Notes: generated from the sequence alone by a model not told the origin. 64,000 bases of DNA from Oscillospiraceae bacterium NTUH-002-81 (GCA_032620915.1 CP136052.1:1464501-1528500), one strand, 5' to 3'. Positions 18,841 to 28,706 are shown, counted from the first letter of the stretch. Program-made: numbers and translations.

Positions 18841-20921
18841 TGAAGAAAGAGCAGAAAAAGAGGACGGAGATCGGATGCGGAGCCGATGACTTACGTGTGG
18901 GTACGGGCAGAGACGCAGATGGGACGGAAAACGGGGATATCAACAAGGATAGAGAGCTGGACATGAGGATCGGGATGTATGCGGCTTTGGATGTGCTTGA
19001 ACCGGAGGACGTGGAGGCATTTCTTTCCAGAATCCCGGAAGAGACTTGGAGTGAGGATCGGCTGGAGAACATGGTGTCCGATTTGGAAAATAATCATGCG
19101 TGTGATGGGGAAGAAGACCGGATTTCCGTACAGAAGATTCGTGATCGTGTGCAGCAACAAGTTTCAGAAAATTTGAAAGAGAATGCGGAAAATCAAGCCG
19201 GGGAAGGTATTACCCGACAAAATTTCGAAACAGTGAATCGAAAAAAAGTCAAGAGTAATCACTTTTCCTGGCGAAGACTGGCGGGTGCCGCCGCGGTGGC
19301 GGCACTGGCGCTGCTAGTATGGCAGAAGGATACGGTGTATGCAGGGCTGAGGCGGATGCTTCGTCTCGTGCCGGGGGTGGCGGTGTACGAGGAAAACGAG
19401 GCGGCCTGGTATACGGTTGTACCGGTGAATGTGCGTTTTTCCTGGCAGGGGTGGATCTATGAGCTGCAGGAGGGCTATGTAGAGCGGATGCCGGATCAGG
19501 CCGGTCTGACGAACCGGGGACGGCTGGTGATCCGTCTGACGGCACAGAAGGATTCTGTGTCAGCGGCAGAGAGCGAACAGCAGGCTTCAACCGGTGACCC
19601 TGCAAACATGCGGGAAAATACGCAGGAAAACACGCAGCAGGAAGTTGGATTGGCGGATGCCTCCTATTTTGGGGATAACCGCCTTTACAGAAGAAAAAAG
19701 GATTCCCAGGATACATGGGAACTGCTGACCGACGGCGGAAGCGGGTTCGGTACGGAGCAGACAGAGGATGATGAGGCAGGGCCGAAGAAGATCGTGATCG
19801 GAAAAGAGAACCTGCGCATGGATGATTTTTCCACAGAGGATGAATATTGTTTTGGAACAGCGGGTGGAGACGGGCTGATCTTTACTTTGCGGGAGCCATC
19901 CTACGAGGCAATTCTGCAGGCCAGAACGGAAGGGAATGCCAGCGAAGCCGGGACGGCAAATGAAATCACCGCGAATGCAGAGAAATCAAATCTGGAGAAG
20001 GAAATTCCGGGAGAGACGGATAAAAAGGAAGATGAAAGAATCAGTGGGGCAGACGGAATAGAACTTCGTCTCGCGGTGACCGCGGAACAGACGGATGACA
20101 GCCTGCTGATCAGCTATTACCCCTATACCGGACGAACGGATATGACGATGCAGATTCCTTATTTTCCCACATATGAGATACTTCCGGCCTGTATGGATAA
20201 CGGCACGGATGTGCGGCCGTGGATGTCGTATGGGGAGGAAAAGGTGTATGCGCAGGCGTGGAGAGAAGAGAATGATCGGTATTCGGATCTTGTGACTACC
20301 ACATTTCCCGTGATGCAGGAGAAAGAGGGCACACTCCATGTTCCTTATGTCCAGATGAAAGAACAGACTGATCCCATCACGGCGACACTGGAAGACGGGC
20401 AGGAGACGAAGGAGCTGGGGCAGACGCTGAGCTTTGCCCGTGCGCAGGTGCGGCTGGAGCGTCTGAGAAGGATCACGGATGCAGAGTGCGAGACATTATT
20501 GGGAGAGCAACTGGACGGTGATACCAGTGCCTGGCTGCTGGAACTGACGGTGCTGCAGGAGAGTGACGGCTGGCTGCTGCAGAAGCTTTCCGTGCAGGCT
20601 GACCGTTATCCCTACAGTACGGTACTGCCGGTATTTACTGATGGGAAGCTGACAGGGATGCTGTTATTCTTTAACGACGGAAATACGTATCAGGAAGAAA
20701 GTTTGTCCAAAAGTTCCAACAAAGGATCGGTGACAGACTACAAGATAACCGCAAATGCAGAGCCCGACATGGAGACAGATATAGAATCCGAGGAAGCGCC
20801 AGTGACAGAATTCAGGAGAAATGCAGAGACCAGGAGAACGCCAGCCGCAATCCAGTTAAAAATCGGTAGCCCCTCTTACCTGTATCACAGCGATTTTGTC
20901 ATCGGGCCAATTCGAAAATAA
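18840..20921 (+). CDS. large membrane protein, probable anti-sigma factor
   Basis: A 693-residue protein translated from the ATG that overlaps the sigma factor stop. Residues 1-140 are hydrophilic and acidic, with LEPEDVEAFLSRIPEETWSE as a candidate sigma-binding helix pair. One transmembrane helix lies at about 146-162. The remaining ~530 residues would be extracytoplasmic, rich in E, T, Q and N, without a fold I recognise. A cytoplasmic N-terminus, one helix and a large outer part is the anti-sigma layout of the RsgI or DUF4179-like proteins. Function is inferred from that and from the overlap with the sigma gene. The open frame extends upstream to 18621 inside the sigma gene, but the coupled ATG is far more likely. 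Confidence 0.68.
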   Translation: MKKEQKKRTEIGCGADDLRVGTGRDADGTENGDINKDRELDMRIGMYAALDVLEPEDVEAFLSRIPEETWSEDRLENMVSDLENNHACDGEEDRISVQKIRDRVQQQVSENLKENAENQAGEGITRQNFETVNRKKVKSNHFSWRRLAGAAAVAALALLVWQKDTVYAGLRRMLRLVPGVAVYEENEAAWYTVVPVNVRFSWQGWIYELQEGYVERMPDQAGLTNRGRLVIRLTAQKDSVSAAESEQQASTGDPANMRENTQENTQQEVGLADASYFGDNRLYRRKKDSQDTWELLTDGGSGFGTEQTEDDEAGPKKIVIGKENLRMDDFSTEDEYCFGTAGGDGLIFTLREPSYEAILQARTEGNASEAGTANEITANAEKSNLEKEIPGETDKKEDERISGADGIELRLAVTAEQTDDSLLISYYPYTGRTDMTMQIPYFPTYEILPACMDNGTDVRPWMSYGEEKVYAQAWREENDRYSDLVTTTFPVMQEKEGTLHVPYVQMKEQTDPITATLEDGQETKELGQTLSFARAQVRLERLRRITDAECETLLGEQLDGDTSAWLLELTVLQESDGWLLQKLSVQADRYPYSTVLPVFTDGKLTGMLLFFNDGNTYQEESLSKSSNKGSVTDYKITANAEPDMETDIESEEAPVTEFRRNAETRRTPAAIQLKIGSPSYLYHSDFVIGPIRK

Positions 20922-20952
20922 TTTCGAATTTTCTTAAAAAACAATAACTGAA

Positions 20953-20981
20953 TTGACTTTCTTTTCCCAAATGCGTATTAT
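20953..20981 (+). promoter_or_regulatory. promoter of the zinc-ribbon/DUF5685/J-domain operon
   Basis: TTGACT at 20953-20958 and TATTAT at 20976-20981, 17 bases apart, about 100 bases before the first gene. Confidence 0.75.
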
Positions 20982-21085
20982 TTTCAATAAGCCTGTAAGA
21001 TCATGGCTGTGAAAAGCGTGATCAAATATAGGAATATGCGGGCATGTTGGAGGATGCTGCCTGCAACAGGAGAAGAAAAGGCGGG

Positions 21086-21487
21086 ATGAATATGAGAGAA
21101 CGATTCAGCAGATTTATGGCAGGGCGCCACGGAAGTGACGAATTTTCACAGTTTCTGAGCTATGTGGCGCTGGCCTGTATGCTGCTTGCGCTGGTCTTTC
21201 GAAAAGGCTACTGGAATATCATCATACTGGCATTGCTGATTGTTTGTTATTACCGGATTTTTTCGAAAAATCATCAGAAACGGTACGAGGAGAATCAGAA
21301 GTTCCTGGCGGCTAGGGCACGGTTTCTGTCCTGGTTTCAGAAGGAGAAATATCTGCTGGGCCAGCGGAAGGATTACCGGATCTACACCTGCCCGGGCTGT
21401 AAACAGAAGATCCGTATTCCCAAAGGAAAAGGAAAAATTGTTGTAAAATGCCCGAAATGTCACACGGAATTCACAAAGAAGAGTTAA
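21086..21487 (+). CDS. small membrane protein with C-terminal zinc ribbon
   Basis: About 133 residues from ATG 21086 (21092 is an alternative). Two hydrophobic helices (FLSYVALACMLLALVF and GYWNIIILALLIVCYY) are followed by a basic linker and a cytoplasmic zinc ribbon, with CPGCKQKIRIPKGK and VVKCPKC. It is the first gene of an operon with a DUF5685 protein and a J-domain protein; the three recur together in Lachnospiraceae from memory of the families. The cellular role is unknown. The frame opens earlier, at 21044, without a better ribosome site. Confidence 0.8.
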   Translation: MNMRERFSRFMAGRHGSDEFSQFLSYVALACMLLALVFRKGYWNIIILALLIVCYYRIFSKNHQKRYEENQKFLAARARFLSWFQKEKYLLGQRKDYRIYTCPGCKQKIRIPKGKGKIVVKCPKCHTEFTKKS

Positions 21488-21542
21488 AATAAAGATCGTG
21501 AAAGACAGAAAAGGGAACGTCTTGTAAGCGGGAGAATTTGAA

Positions 21543-22388
21543 ATGTTTGGATACGTGACAGTGAACAAGCCGGAGCTGAAGATCCGGGAATTTGAGGAAT
21601 ATCAGTCCTGGTACTGCGGCCTGTGCCGGGAGCTGAGCCAGAGATACGGCAAGCCCGGGCAGATCACACTGAGCTACGACATGACATTTCTGATCATGGT
21701 GCTCCACGGGCTGTACGAGCCGCAGAAGAGCGAAGAAAAGCACCGCTGCATCACGCATCCGGGCAGCAGGCACCGCATGAGCAGCAGCCGTTTTACCCAA
21801 TATGGGGCGGATATGAACATCCTTCTGGCGTATCATAATTTCATGGATGACTGGCTGGACGAGCGTAAGCTCGTGTCGCTGACGGAGGCCCGGCTCTTGC
21901 AGAAGCACTGCCGGGAGCTGGCGGAAAAGTATCCCAGGCAGAACCGGGCCATTATCCGTTCCCTGAAGAAGCTGGCGGCTTTTGAAAAAGAAAAGGAAAT
22001 GAATATTGACAAAGTGTCCGGTTCTATGGGAGAATTGCTTGGAGAGCTTTTCGTGTACGAGAAGGATATCTTTGCGGAACACCTGTATCGGATGGGATTT
22101 TTCCTGGGCAAGTTCATTTATCTGATGGATGCCTACGAGGATGTGGAGAAAGACCGGAAGAAAGGGCAGTACAATCCATTTACAGGCTGCTTTACACAGG
22201 AGAATTTTGAAGAAATGTGCGGGAGCATTCTCAATATGATGATGACAGAATGTGCCAGAGAATTTGAGAAGCTTCCGATTCTGGAGAATGTGGAGATTCT
22301 CCGCAATATTCTGTATTCCGGTGTGTGGGTCAAATATGAAATGATCCACCGGAAGCGGACAGAGACGGGAGAGACGAAAGGAAAATGA
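21543..22388 (+). CDS. DUF5685 family protein
   Basis: A 281-residue protein starting [20 protein letters not shown], which is the hallmark start of the DUF5685 family. A CGLC motif follows ([14 protein letters not shown]), and a mostly helical body includes [16 protein letters not shown] and [20 protein letters not shown]. The D-rich helices resemble those of prenyl-transferase-like all-alpha folds, but no catalytic role is established. It overlaps the next gene by four bases (ATGA), so it is co-translated with the J-domain protein. Confidence 0.88.
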   Translation: MFGYVTVNKPELKIREFEEYQSWYCGLCRELSQRYGKPGQITLSYDMTFLIMVLHGLYEPQKSEEKHRCITHPGSRHRMSSSRFTQYGADMNILLAYHNFMDDWLDERKLVSLTEARLLQKHCRELAEKYPRQNRAIIRSLKKLAAFEKEKEMNIDKVSGSMGELLGELFVYEKDIFAEHLYRMGFFLGKFIYLMDAYEDVEKDRKKGQYNPFTGCFTQENFEEMCGSILNMMMTECAREFEKLPILENVEILRNILYSGVWVKYEMIHRKRTETGETKGK

Positions 22389-23092
22389 CAGATCCTTATA
22401 GCGTGCTGGGAGTGGATCGCAACGCTTCCGACGATGAAATCAAGAAAGCATACCGGCAGCTGAGCCGGAAATATCATCCGGATGCAAATATCAACAATCC
22501 GAACAAAGACCAGGCAGAAGCCAAGTTTAAGGAAGTGCAGCAGGCATATGATCAGATTGTGAAGGAGCGGGAACGCGGCACCTCTGATTACGGGTATGGC
22601 GGCTATGGACAGAGCCAGGGACAGGGTTATGGTGGATTTGGTACCGGCTACGGCGGGTTCGGAGGATTTGGCGGTTTCGGTGGTTTTGGCGGATATCAGC
22701 AGAGCCGACAGGATGCCAATGATGAGGATTCTCTCCGTCTGAATGCGGCGGCCAATTACATCAACAGCCGCCATTTTACAGAAGCGATGAATGTACTGAA
22801 CGGCATCACCAGTCACAGTGCCCGCTGGCATTATCTGAACGCAGCGGCCAATGCCGGACTGGGAAATAATATAGAAGCGAAAGCGCATGCAAGAGAAGCG
22901 GTCAACATGGAGCCGAACAATGTCCAGTACCGGAATTTCCTGAACCAGATGGAGATGGGCGGCGGCTGGTATCAGTCTATGGGACAGTCTTATGGAAGAC
23001 CCATGGGCGGTTCGGACGATTTCTGCATGAAGCTGTGTATTGCCAATATGCTTTGTAACTGCTGCTGCGGCGGCAGGTTTATCATGTGCTAG
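22385..23092 (+). CDS. J-domain (DnaJ-like) protein with Gly/Phe repeat and Cys-rich tail
   Basis: An N-terminal J domain (residues 1-66, HPD at 31-33) would stimulate a DnaK-type chaperone. It is followed by a Gly/Tyr/Phe-rich region with [15 protein letters not shown] and a helical TPR-like segment ([20 protein letters not shown]). The tail is short and Cys-rich ([17 protein letters not shown]). There is no DnaJ zinc-finger or C-terminal substrate domain, so it is a specialised co-chaperone and not DnaJ itself. It is translationally coupled to the DUF5685 gene. The Cys-rich tail could bind metal or be lipidated; neither is shown. Confidence 0.85.
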   Translation: MTDPYSVLGVDRNASDDEIKKAYRQLSRKYHPDANINNPNKDQAEAKFKEVQQAYDQIVKERERGTSDYGYGGYGQSQGQGYGGFGTGYGGFGGFGGFGGFGGYQQSRQDANDEDSLRLNAAANYINSRHFTEAMNVLNGITSHSARWHYLNAAANAGLGNNIEAKAHAREAVNMEPNNVQYRNFLNQMEMGGGWYQSMGQSYGRPMGGSDDFCMKLCIANMLCNCCCGGRFIMC

Positions 23093-23106
23093 GACAAGGA
23101 GTATGT

Positions 23107-24616
23107 ATGGAAAGCACAAATCAACAGACAAACCGGTCTTTCATTGATCGGATCACAGACTGGGCGGAGCAATATTACCGGTTCCTGTTCGTGTTGGGAA
23201 TGGGACTGGTAATATTTTTGTGTTTTTACCGCCTGAGTGTTCACTATGTCGTTTCCTGGGATGAAGCCCGGTTTGGCATCAACGCCTACGAGATGCTCAA
23301 AAGCGGCAATTTTATCATGAATACGTTCCGATACGAGCCGGATTACTGGAATCTGAAGCCGCCGCTTTCCATGTGGGGAACGGCACTTTCGTTTCTGATC
23401 TTCGGCTATAACAAGCTGGGGCTTCGGGCATTTTCCGCAGCCTGCTATGTGGTGCTGACAGCAGTGGCGGCCCGTTTTGTGGAAAAAAGATTCGGGAAAT
23501 TACAGGCACTGTTGACGATCCTCTTTTTGTGTGCCAATACCGCCTGTTTTTCCTTCCATATGATCCGCTCCGGCGATTCGGATTCCCTGTATCTGCTGTT
23601 TTACACATTGAGTATGCTTTGTATGCTCATGATCAGAGAACGGCCCCGGATGCTTTACGGCGCCGGATTTTTCTTCGCCTGCGCATTTCTGACGAAAAGC
23701 TGGCATGCGGGCACCATTGTGTTTGTGGGATTTTTTCTTCCTGCTGCTCACCGGGGAGATCAAGACATTAAAGGGAAAACGTCTGCTGGCATTTCTGGCA
23801 TCGTTCCTCATACCCATGGGCCTCTGGGCGATCCTGCGTTTTACCCAGGACGGGACGGAATTTTTCAAAGAAATGATCTTTTATGAGCTGCTGACCAGCA
23901 GTCAGGAGGCCATTGAAAATCATCAGCAGGAATTTCTTTTCTATGTGAAAAATTATTTTGTCACCACGTGGCGGCAGTATATTTATCTGGCGGCTCTGCT
24001 CATTGGCGGCGCAGGCCTCATCGGCTATCGGAAAAGGCTGAAAGAGGAGGGGCGCTCCTACCTGGCAGTGGGATTTTTCCTCTGGGCACTTATGCCGATC
24101 CTCTGGTTTTCCATTGCGGCCACGAAGCTCATCTGGTATTCCTATGCGACGCTGATCCCGATCCTCATCGGCGCGGGTATCGTGGCAGGAACGGCGGTGC
24201 GGGATCGGAACATTTCCGCCGGTCTGCGGACAGCGGCCTTTGTGGGGGTGCTGGTGCTGACAGGATATTTTATCGCAGGCAATGTGCAAAATATTCGCGC
24301 TGAGTACGGCAACGATTTTCATGATTTCTTTGCGGAAGCCAATGAAGCGGCATCGGATTATGCGGGCACACAGATGTACCTGGGGGCGGACGGCGATTTC
24401 GGCTATGGAAACTGGTCCCAGAACACGTCCTTCCTGGCGGAGATCGACGGGGATCATGTGTGCATGGACGGCGGCGTGGAGGCCTTCGTGGAGACGAAGG
24501 AGCCTGCGGTGCTGGTGACCAACCGGGATTATTATGCCCAGTATGCGGACGTGCTCATGGATAAGACCGTCGTGTACGAGAATGAAAAATATCTGTATAT
24601 TTCTAATGATCTTTAA
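23107..24616 (+). CDS. GT-C (GT39/ArnT-like) membrane glycosyltransferase, frameshifted
   Basis: A multi-pass membrane protein that would transfer a sugar from a polyprenyl-phosphate donor on the outer face. The first outer loop has the diagnostic acidic motif (WDEARFGINAYEML) and NLKPPLSMWG. About nine hydrophobic helices follow, then a C-terminal soluble tail. The reading frame shifts at a T run (23731-23736): reading five Ts instead of six joins TIVFVGF with FFLLLTGEIKTLKGK. This is probably a sequence error. ATG 23107 has AAGGAG five bases upstream. It follows the J-domain gene by 15 bases and ends at a strong terminator. The acceptor is unknown. Confidence 0.82.
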
Positions 24617-24641
24617 AAACATCGCGTAAAATGCAGCGTAT

Positions 24642-24704
24642 AAAGCTCTGAGGCTTTGGCCGGGGGAATGATAAGAATCCTCCGCCATGGTTTCAGAGCT
24701 TTTT
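24642..24704 (+). terminator. long hairpin terminator, twin A
   Basis: AAAGCTCTGA (24642-24651) pairs with TCAGAGCTTT (24693-24702), followed by Ts, with further GC-rich pairing inside. A closely similar hairpin lies at 25629-25689, on the other side of the GntR unit. Confidence 0.88.
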
Positions 24705-24725
24705 GTATGATAAGAAAGTACGTCC

Positions 24726-24754
24726 TTGACAGATAAGTGCTTAAAGTTTATAAT
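24726..24754 (+). promoter_or_regulatory. consensus sigma-A promoter of the gntR unit
   Basis: TTGACA at 24726-24731, a 17-base spacer and TATAAT at 24749-24754 match consensus perfectly. Strong intrinsic activity suggests that the GntR product represses it. Confidence 0.9.
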
Positions 24755-24793
24755 GTATATATGAGAACAGCACACTAAAAGGGGAGAACATTT

Positions 24794-25192
24794 TTGAAGA
24801 TTATTATTTCAAATAACGCGGACCGCCCTTTGTATCAGCAGATCGAAGACCAGATCAAGGATGCCATTTTAAAAGAAGAACTGGTGGAAGGGGACGCCCT
24901 TCCGTCCATCCGGGCGTTTGCCAACGATCTGAAGGTCAGTGTCCTGACCATCCGGCGGGTGTATGAGGAGCTGGAGCGGGAGGGCTTTGTCACCAGCCAG
25001 GTGGGGATTGGAACCTTCGTATCCGCAGGAAATCTGGAGCTTTTGCGGGATTCCAAGCGGCGGCTGGTGGAACAGAAGATGTTCGATGTGATACGGACGG
25101 CAAAATCATTGAAGATTACAAAAGAAGAATTGCAGGCAATGATGGAAATTCTTTACGAGGAGGATACGGGAGGTGAAAAATATGAGCAGTGA
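24794..25192 (+). CDS. GntR family transcriptional regulator (YtrA-like)
   Basis: A 132-residue regulator with an N-terminal winged helix (PLYQQIEDQIKDAILKEELV, then LPSIRAFANDLKVSVLTIRR and a GFVTSQVGIGTFVS wing). Only a short helical C-terminal part follows, which is the YtrA subclass. YtrA-type regulators usually repress an adjacent membrane operon. Here the only linked gene is the small membrane protein that overlaps its end. The TTG start has GGGGAG seven bases upstream. A consensus promoter precedes it. Confidence 0.9.
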   Translation: MKIIISNNADRPLYQQIEDQIKDAILKEELVEGDALPSIRAFANDLKVSVLTIRRVYEELEREGFVTSQVGIGTFVSAGNLELLRDSKRRLVEQKMFDVIRTAKSLKITKEELQAMMEILYEEDTGGEKYEQ

Positions 25193-25565
25193 AGCTGTTT
25201 TTCTCTGTGTTGTGGGAGTGATCGCCGGATGCTTTGGACTGGTAAACGCTGTGCGGTTTCTTTTGTTGCAAAAGAAAACCGCCCGGGCTGTTGGAACGGT
25301 CGTGTCCATCAAAATGCCAAATCCCGAGACGGCCAGAACCCGCAATTCCAAATGGGCGGTCGTTTCCTATGAGGTGGATGGCAGGCTGGTGCAGTCCGGG
25401 AACCGCATACAGGTGCCCATGACCTCGCAGGTGGGCTCTTTTGTACATGTGCGGTACGATAAACAGGAACCGGAAAAGCTGTACGCCTTTTCGCTGGGAC
25501 GGATGGCGGTGGCGTTTCTCGTTGCTGTGGTATGCTTCTTTATCGTAGGATTGCGATTGGCATAA
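25182..25565 (+). CDS. small two-helix membrane protein (DUF3592-like)
   Basis: A 127-residue protein with hydrophobic helices at each end (AVFLCVVGVIAGCFGLVNAV and MAVAFLVAVVCFFIVGL). Between them is a beta-rich middle with RAVGTVVSIKMP and VRYDKQEPEKLY, a pattern seen in DUF3592 proteins. Function is unknown. GGGAGG lies eight bases before ATG 25182, and the gene overlaps the end of gntR by 11 bases, so expression is tied to the regulator. The in-frame GTG at 25173 overlaps the ribosome site. Confidence 0.75.
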   Translation: MSSEAVFLCVVGVIAGCFGLVNAVRFLLLQKKTARAVGTVVSIKMPNPETARTRNSKWAVVSYEVDGRLVQSGNRIQVPMTSQVGSFVHVRYDKQEPEKLYAFSLGRMAVAFLVAVVCFFIVGLRLA

Positions 25566-25628
25566 GACTGTGGGGTGTGTTTTTTATACTCTGGCAGCGC
25601 ATGAGATGCTCGGTTGTTTGAAAAAGAA

Positions 25629-25689
25629 AAAGCTCTGAGGCAATGGCGGGGATTCTGAAATCCTCTCGACCAAAGTCTCAGAGCTTTTT
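25629..25689. terminator. long bidirectional hairpin terminator, twin B
   Basis: AAAGCTCTGA (25629-25638) pairs with TCAGAGCTTT (25678-25687), with A and T tracts on either side. It lies between convergent genes and can serve both strands. Stem and inner loop resemble twin A at 24642-24704. Confidence 0.85.
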
Positions 25690-25733
25690 GTTGTATTACA
25701 GATCATGCATAGATCCATTTTTGATGCTGTAAA

Positions 25734-26100
25734 TTATGCCTCCTGCGGCAGGGGCTCCAGTCCCAGCAGATCCAGCGCCTTCTTTTCCTCTGATTTTTTT
25801 CACAAAGATGGTGAAAAGGCGTTCCTCACCGGGCTCATTTAACAGGTTGTCAGAACATCCCCGACCCAGCTTGCGGTAGCCAAGCTCGGCGTCTTCCTCC
25901 TCTGCGCTCATGGCAGCAGATTTCATGGCAGGACAGGAACCGCAGTTGCCGGTACATTTCAGTGTTCGCTGGTTCACTTCGAAGGCCTGAATACGGATGC
26001 CGGCCTTTTTCAGTGTGGCGCAGTACTCCTTGTAGGCTTCCTCGTCCGACCCTTCAAAAATTCTGTGTTTTTCTTCAAATATATCGCGTAAGATTCCCAT
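25734..26100 (-). CDS. hypothetical protein with Cys cluster, frameshifted near its end
   Basis: I do not recognise the family. The protein starts MGILRDIFEEKHRIFEG and has a Cys cluster (LKCTGNCGSCPAMKSAAMS), then LGRGCSDNLL and FTIFVKK. The four Cys residues could bind a metal or Fe-S cluster. The open frame runs to 25696, but the tail then reads as low-complexity. Shortening the T7 run at 25794-25800 by one base gives EEKKALDLLGLEPLP and a stop at 25734-25736, a more natural end. It fits the other homopolymer breaks in this window. AAAGGAG lies eight bases before the start. The next minus-strand gene upstream is the GT-C protein, 20 bases away, so they are probably co-transcribed. Confidence 0.65.
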
Positions 26101-26120
26101 GGAATCACTCCTTTCTTTGC

Positions 26121-28356
26121 CTACTTATTGTAGCAGGTTTGCCTGCGGCTGTCCAGCAGCAGAATCGCTGAAATCCCGCACAGATACAGGAGGATCAGTG
26201 CACATTCTGCTCGGTAGCGATTGACGGTCGTGTAGGGGCCGCTGTAGTTGTCGGCCACCAGAAAAATGAGATCCCGGTGCAGGCTTTCGCCGTTCACGGA
26301 CAGGTCTGCGTGGGCAATGTAATCGTAAGTGTCAAAATCAAAATAGACGAATTTCAGGCGGTCAGCTCTCCTTTCGGGATACCGGGCACTGATCTCGATG
26401 GTGTAGGTGGAATTCCCGTTTGGTGTTACCAGATCGAAGCCAAATCGTTTGTAGTATTTGCGGCTGTCCTCTGCACCAAAGTTTTCGCTGGCCAGCACAT
26501 TGCCGTCGGCGTCCAGCAGCCGGAACTGGTAAATGTGTTCATCCGGAAAAGCGTCCGACCATTCTTCCGTATCGTCATAGGCACAGTAAATGCCGATCTC
26601 GTTGAAGGAATGGGCGGTGGTAAACGTCTGGGTCAGCGTTTTGTGTTCCGCGGCAATGCCGGTCACCGCATTCTCATGGTATTCCCGCCCCACAGTGATG
26701 ATGCTGTAATCCGTCTTCGGGACGAAGGTCTGGGTGTAGGTCGGATACTGCCGCACCATGGCATAGATGCAGGGCAGGAGAATGCCCACCAGCAGAAATG
26801 CCGCGCAGAAGCGCTTCACGGTGCCCAGGGAAAGACCATTGTCCGTGCTGCCTGATGCAGAGGAAACGAGGCATAACAAGGTATTTATGCCGTGGAAGCC
26901 CAGCACGGTCAGAATCAGTGTCAGGCAGATGGTGTACCGGCAGTTGGCCTCCCATAAAATGTAAAACGCGAAGAAGCCCAGCATGGTGAGACCGTACAGC
27001 CAGGTGGTGCTACATTTTCTGCGCAGCAGTTCGCCCAGCAGTGCGATGAGTGCCAGAATATACAGCAGCACCTTGTAAAACTGATAGTAGTACAGCATCA
27101 GGTCATTTTTTGCACCGAAGAAATATTTCTGCAGCGGACTGTAACCCTGCATGCGGCCGGTTTCCAGATAAAGGCCGTCGTGCTCGGAGGCCCAGGTGAC
27201 GGTGATCTTATCCGTCACAAATTTTAAAATGCCGGAAGCGCCGGAATCTGCCAGAGCCCCCAGACGGAGACGGATCTCTTCCCGGTTGGCGGCGGATTTC
27301 TCTTCTTTGGTGGGGAAGCTGTAGGTGTAGTCCTCATCCACAGCGGAGTAGCCGCCGTCCCCCTGCAGGCCCATCATAAGCCAGTGGGTCACCGGGAAAT
27401 TGGAAGAACGTAAGTCTTCCGGTACGTGGGTGTTGATCAGCGTTTTGCAGCCGCCGAACAACAGCACGAACACAATGGCAAAGGTCAGCAAGGGCGCCAG
27501 GATGGCGTGCTTCGAATCTCTGGAAAAGGTCAGACTGACCAGTGCCCACAGCATCAGCGCGATCACCGGGATCAGCGTCGTTACCCGGATCTGGAATCCC
27601 ACGGCCAGCAGCACGGCTTCCCAAACCGCATAAGCGATGCGTTTTTTTCTTATTATTTGTTTTGCATGCCAGCAGCGGCAGGCAGAAGATACCCATGGTA
27701 AACGGAATGCTGATGGTGTTGGTGTACACGAAGGGCAAAAACACGTACAGCAGCGGATTGAGCAGGCATAGGATGGCGAGAATGAGCCGTTTCTGATTGC
27801 CGAAGGTGGCTTTGGCTGTCGCCAGACAGAACCAGACGCCCAGATCCATGGCAAACATGTTGAGAAACAGTCCCTCCATCCAGTAGGCGGTGAGGCCAAA
27901 CAGGCGGAAAAACTTAAAATAATAGCACAGTACAATGGTGAAAAAATAGTTGTTGCCGTACATTTCAAAATAGCGCCCGGCGGAGCTGATGGTCGGATGG
28001 GCCTGGGTCGACATGGAAATGGCCTCATTCATGACGCTTAGGCTGTCCGCCCAGGGCAGATAGTACCGGAACAGTGTCAGGATCAGAACAAACTGCACCG
28101 CCATCATCAGAAGAAAGACGGCAAATGTCAGCCGGTCTGCTGTTTTTTCAGACAGGCGCAGCGCCCGGCCCGTCAGTAGTAAAACCGTGCAGCCCAGCAC
28201 GAAAGCGGCCCCCAGCAGGATATAGGTCAGATGATGGGTGTTGCCGGAAATGTAATTGTAGTACATGTCCGTGGAAGATTTTACCAGGACAAACGCCATC
28301 AACAGGATGGTCAGCGCCGTGGTCAGACGCCGGAAAAGCTGTTTGCATATTCCCAT
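26121..28356 (-). CDS. GT-C-like multi-pass membrane protein (probable glycosyltransferase), frameshifted
   Basis: About 744 residues once joined. Roughly a dozen hydrophobic helices begin at residue ~12 (LTTALTILLMAFVLV). An outer loop after helix 3 has YYLPWADSLSVMNEA, the place where GT-C enzymes keep acidic catalytic residues. A C-terminal ~200-residue beta-rich domain would be extracytoplasmic (HSFNEIGIYCAYDDTEEWSD and SARYPERRADRLKFVYFDF), followed by a last helix. The frame breaks at a T7 run (27642-27648, A7 on the coding strand); with six it reads ACKTNNKKKRIAYAVW. A sequence error is likely. It probably modifies cell-surface glycans. No donor or acceptor can be named. Confidence 0.72.
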
Positions 28357-28390
28357 AGAAGGTATCCTCGTTTTTGTTTTTTTTGTGACA

Positions 28391-28530
28391 ATTCAGACAA
28401 GCCATTCGCAGAATCATGTTTTTTGCACGTTATACGGATGTTTTCTGTGCATTTTCTGGCACTCTGGTCATGCCGGTTATTTGTCCGGTTTATCGCACGA
28501 ACGCTGTTTTTGATAGTTATGGCTGAACTG
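28391..28530 (+). repeat. decayed copy of the interspersed structured repeat
   Basis: The start keeps GCCATTCGCAGAATC (28401-28415), identical to copy 2, and the end keeps GGCTGAACTGTT (28521-28532), also as in copy 2. The spacing is about right, but the internal hairpins are mostly gone. Assignment is by these two end blocks only. Confidence 0.5.
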
Positions 28531-28560
28531 TTGATAACAGTATACCAGCCGCAAAAAAAC

Positions 28561-28589
28561 TAGTCAAATACTATGCTTTCGTGTATAAT
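28561..28589 (+). promoter_or_regulatory. promoter of the OLD-like gene
   Basis: TAGTCA at 28561-28566 and TATAAT at 28584-28589, 17 bases apart. Transcription would start about 28597 and run through a structured leader. Confidence 0.65.
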
Positions 28590-28601
28590 GTGATGCGTGA
28601 A

Positions 28602-28706
28602 GGGAAAAACAAGCGGCTGCGTCAGCAGACATTTGTTTTTCCCAAGCCATCAACGAAGGTTCCGCCTGCGATAGCAGGCAGCAAAGCGCAACAGCGCGGG
28701 GAACCT
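28602..28706 (+). other. structured 5' leader of the OLD-like gene
   Basis: A first hairpin pairs GGGAAAAACAA (28602-28612) with TTGTTTTTCCC (28633-28643), with GCTG/CAGC inside. A second unit is a three-way junction: AGGTTCC (28657-28663) pairs with GGAACCT (28700-28706). It encloses GCCTGC-GATA-GCAGGC (28664-28679) and GCGC-AACA-GCGC (28686-28697). The 69 bases to the start are unstructured by eye. No known riboswitch class was recognised. Confidence 0.6.

Noticed and set aside
24726..24754. trpXYZ-like or peptide regulation by the GntR protein
   Set aside because: YtrA-type regulators usually act on adjacent genes and no operator was seen at either transporter promoter.
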